From positions 1-13,866 of the forward strand of contig CATKXN010000071.1 of assembly GCA_949840605.1 (NCBI GenBank): a DNA stretch of 13,866 bases, written 5' to 3'. Positions 12,324 to 13,866 of this stretch are shown in pieces. The position numbers and the translations under genes were made by a program. The DNA comes from an uncultured Alistipes sp. (GTDB lineage Bacteria; Bacteroidota; Bacteroidia; Bacteroidales; Rikenellaceae). Numbering within the stretch: position 1 is the first letter of the stretch; each line of letters begins with the position of its first letter. Under the pieces are notes generated by a model. That model did no database searches. It saw nothing but the letters and a program-made list of their open reading frames with translations, and had not been told where the DNA came from.

Positions 12324-13866
12324 ATGCGTCTATCCGAACTTAAAACCGGCGAATCGGGGACGATCGTCAAGGTGATGGGCCACGGAGGCTTCCGCCGCCG
12401 CATCATGGAGATGGGGTTCGTCCGCGGACAGCGGGTCGACGTGCTCCTGAACGCGCCCCTGACGGACCCGATCGCATACAGGATCATGGGCTACGACATC
12501 TCGCTGCGGCGCAGCGAGGCCGACATGGTCGAGGTGCTCACCGACAGCGAGGCCAGCGAATACCTCGCAGGCGGACATCACCACCACCATCATCACGAAC
12601 ATAACCGTCACCACGCCCCCGGCGGAGAACCCGGGCAGAACGACGCATTCGGGGCATCGGAACCCGGTGCAGCGTGCTGCACGAGTATCGACGAGGTGGT
12701 GACACGCCACACACGGACCATCACGGTGGCGCTGGTCGGCAACCCCAACAGCGGCAAAACCTCGCTGTTCAACGCCATCTCGGGCGGCCACGAGCACGTC
12801 GGCAATTACAGCGGCGTGACCGTGGGGGCCAAAATCGGCAGCCGCATCTACCGCGGCTACCGTTTCGAGGTCACCGACCTGCCCGGCACCTACGCCCTTT
12901 CGGCCTATACGCCCGAGGAGCGTTACGTGCGACACCACCTGGCTACGAGCACGCCCGACGTGGTGATAAACTCCGTCGTCGCCTCGAACCTGGAGCGCAA
13001 CCTCTACCTGACCACCGAACTGATCGACATAAATCCGCGTATGGTCGTGGCGCTCAACATGTACGACGAGCTGCAGGCCAGCGGTGCCACCCTCGACTAC
13101 GAGAATCTGGGCCGCATGCTGGGCGTTCCGATGGTGCCGGTCGAAGCGCGCAACAACCGCGGCATCGACACCCTGCTGGACACCGTGATCGACGTTTACG
13201 AGAACCGCGACGAGCGTGTGCGCCACATCCATATCAACATGGGTCCCGTGGTCGAGGAGGGACTGCGCAGGCTCAACGGCGACATGAGCGACCATCGCGG
13301 CGAACTGCCCAAGGCCTTTCCGCCCCGCTACTATGCGATGAAGATGCTCGAAGGCGACGCCGAGGCCGAAAAGAGCCTCCGCGAATGCAGCCGTTACCCC
13401 GAGTGGGCCGCAATCCGCGACCGCGAGGCCCGGCGCATCACCGAAGCGCTGGGCGAGGACGTCGAAACGGCCTTCGCCAACCAGAAATACGGGTTCATCC
13501 AGGGAGCCCTGAAAGAGACCTTCACCCCCGGGCAGCGCGAAGAGGTCACGGCGACGGCCGTGATCGACACCTTCGTGACGCACAAACTGTGGGGATTCCC
13601 GATCTTTTTCGCGCTGATGGGATTCATGTTCTGGTGCACGTTCAGCCTCGGGGCCTATCCGCAGGAGTGGATCGACGCGCTGGTGGGATGGATCGGCAAC
13701 GGCGCGGACGCCCTGCTTCCCGCCGGACCGCTGCGCGACCTGCTGGTCGACGGCATCATCGGCGGCGTGGGCGCCGTCATTGTCTTTCTCCCGAACATCA
13801 TGATCCTCTATCTCTTCATTTCGTTCATGGAGGATTCGGGCTATCTGGCCCGCGCGGCGTTCATCA
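12324..13866 (+). CDS. feoB: Fused ferrous iron transporter FeoA-FeoB, 3'-truncated
   Basis: The visible 514 residues join a FeoA SH3-like domain (about 1-75, MRLSELKTGESGTIVKV, FRRRIMEMGFVRGQ, YRIMGYDISLRRSEA) to FeoB, the inner-membrane Fe(II) transporter. A linker of about 45 residues contains seven consecutive histidines (85-91) plus His93, 96 and 97, and a Cys pair at 118-119. The cytosolic G domain follows: G1 GNPNSGKTS (139-147), NYSGVTVG (161-168) for G2, DLPGTY (185-190) for G3, NMYD (245-248) for G4 and VEARNN near 273-278 for G5. Membrane spans begin at about 422 (LWGFPIFFALMGFMFW), and the core motif FLPNIMILYLFISFMEDSGYLARAAF ends at the window edge. The fusion is usual in Bacteroidetes. 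The strand normally reading VVDASNLERN has INSVVASNLERN here, so the conserved Asp appears absent. The frame is open at the right edge. Confidence 0.95.
   Translation, partial: MRLSELKTGESGTIVKVMGHGGFRRRIMEMGFVRGQRVDVLLNAPLTDPIAYRIMGYDISLRRSEADMVEVLTDSEASEYLAGGHHHHHHHEHNRHHAPGGEPGQNDAFGASEPGAACCTSIDEVVTRHTRTITVALVGNPNSGKTSLFNAISGGHEHVGNYSGVTVGAKIGSRIYRGYRFEVTDLPGTYALSAYTPEERYVRHHLATSTPDVVINSVVASNLERNLYLTTELIDINPRMVVALNMYDELQASGATLDYENLGRMLGVPMVPVEARNNRGIDTLLDTVIDVYENRDERVRHIHINMGPVVEEGLRRLNGDMSDHRGELPKAFPPRYYAMKMLEGDAEAEKSLRECSRYPEWAAIRDREARRITEALGEDVETAFANQKYGFIQGALKETFTPGQREEVTATAVIDTFVTHKLWGFPIFFALMGFMFWCTFSLGAYPQEWIDALVGWIGNGADALLPAGPLRDLLVDGIIGGVGAVIVFLPNIMILYLFISFMEDSGYLARAAFI

Noticed and set aside
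12585..12600. Histidine codon run in FeoAB taken as an engineered tag or vector sequence
   Set aside because: It is internal to the natural FeoA-FeoB fusion, uses mixed CAC/CAT codons and is followed by further scattered histidines, so it is native.

Overview
The window looks like chromosomal DNA from a GC-rich member of the Bacteroidales. Alistipes/Rikenellaceae is the best guess from protein flavour and base composition, but this is inference with no database search. The Bacteroidetes assignment rests on several copies of the Bacteroidetes promoter -7 element (TAnnTTTG, mostly as TATCTTTG) placed just upstream of genes, a PorV-like outer-membrane protein, a short Bacteroidetes-type histone H1-like protein, a fused FeoA-FeoB iron transporter, and an RND efflux operon whose adaptor and outer-membrane channel both carry lipoboxes. 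Genes are tightly packed and nothing resembles an insertion sequence, phage, CRISPR array, tRNA or rRNA.

Layout: (1) 2-457, 3' part of fabG, closed by a strong and probably bidirectional hairpin terminator. (2) 458-763, about 300 bases without a protein gene, holding two terminator-type hairpins, an imperfect inverted repeat at 601-641, a promoter-like -7 element fused to a hairpin-plus-T-tract (662-689), and a near-perfect Bacteroidetes promoter (728-758) abutting the next gene. (3) 764-1639, PorV/PorQ-like outer-membrane barrel, overlapping tail-to-tail with a minus-strand low-molecular-weight protein tyrosine phosphatase (1617-2105). (4) 2155-2568, a DoxX-family membrane protein divergent from the phosphatase. 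(5) 2671-6122, a three-gene envelope operon: a secreted YtfJ/thioredoxin-fold-like protein, a POTRA-less Omp85/BamA-type barrel, and an EptA-type phosphoethanolamine transferase. (6) 6177-6350 on the minus strand, a 57-residue histone H1-like protein that is too short for routine ORF calling; it converges on the transferase across a shared bidirectional terminator. (7) 6515-12238, a tripartite RND multidrug efflux operon (adaptor, AcrB-like pump, TolC/NodT-like channel). (8) 12324 to the right edge, FeoAB, with a histidine-rich linker between the FeoA and G domains, cut by the end of the window.

Functionally the region is dominated by the cell envelope: outer-membrane barrels, surface or lipid A modification, efflux and iron import, plus fatty-acid synthesis (FabG) and nucleoid organisation (H1-like). 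I see no clearly new defence or mobile system. The most interesting leads are the compact YtfJ-like/Omp85/EptA-type operon, the apparently leaderless promoter arrangements, a 21-bp perfect palindrome between the H1-like gene and the efflux operon, and the poly-His linker and altered G-domain strand of FeoAB.
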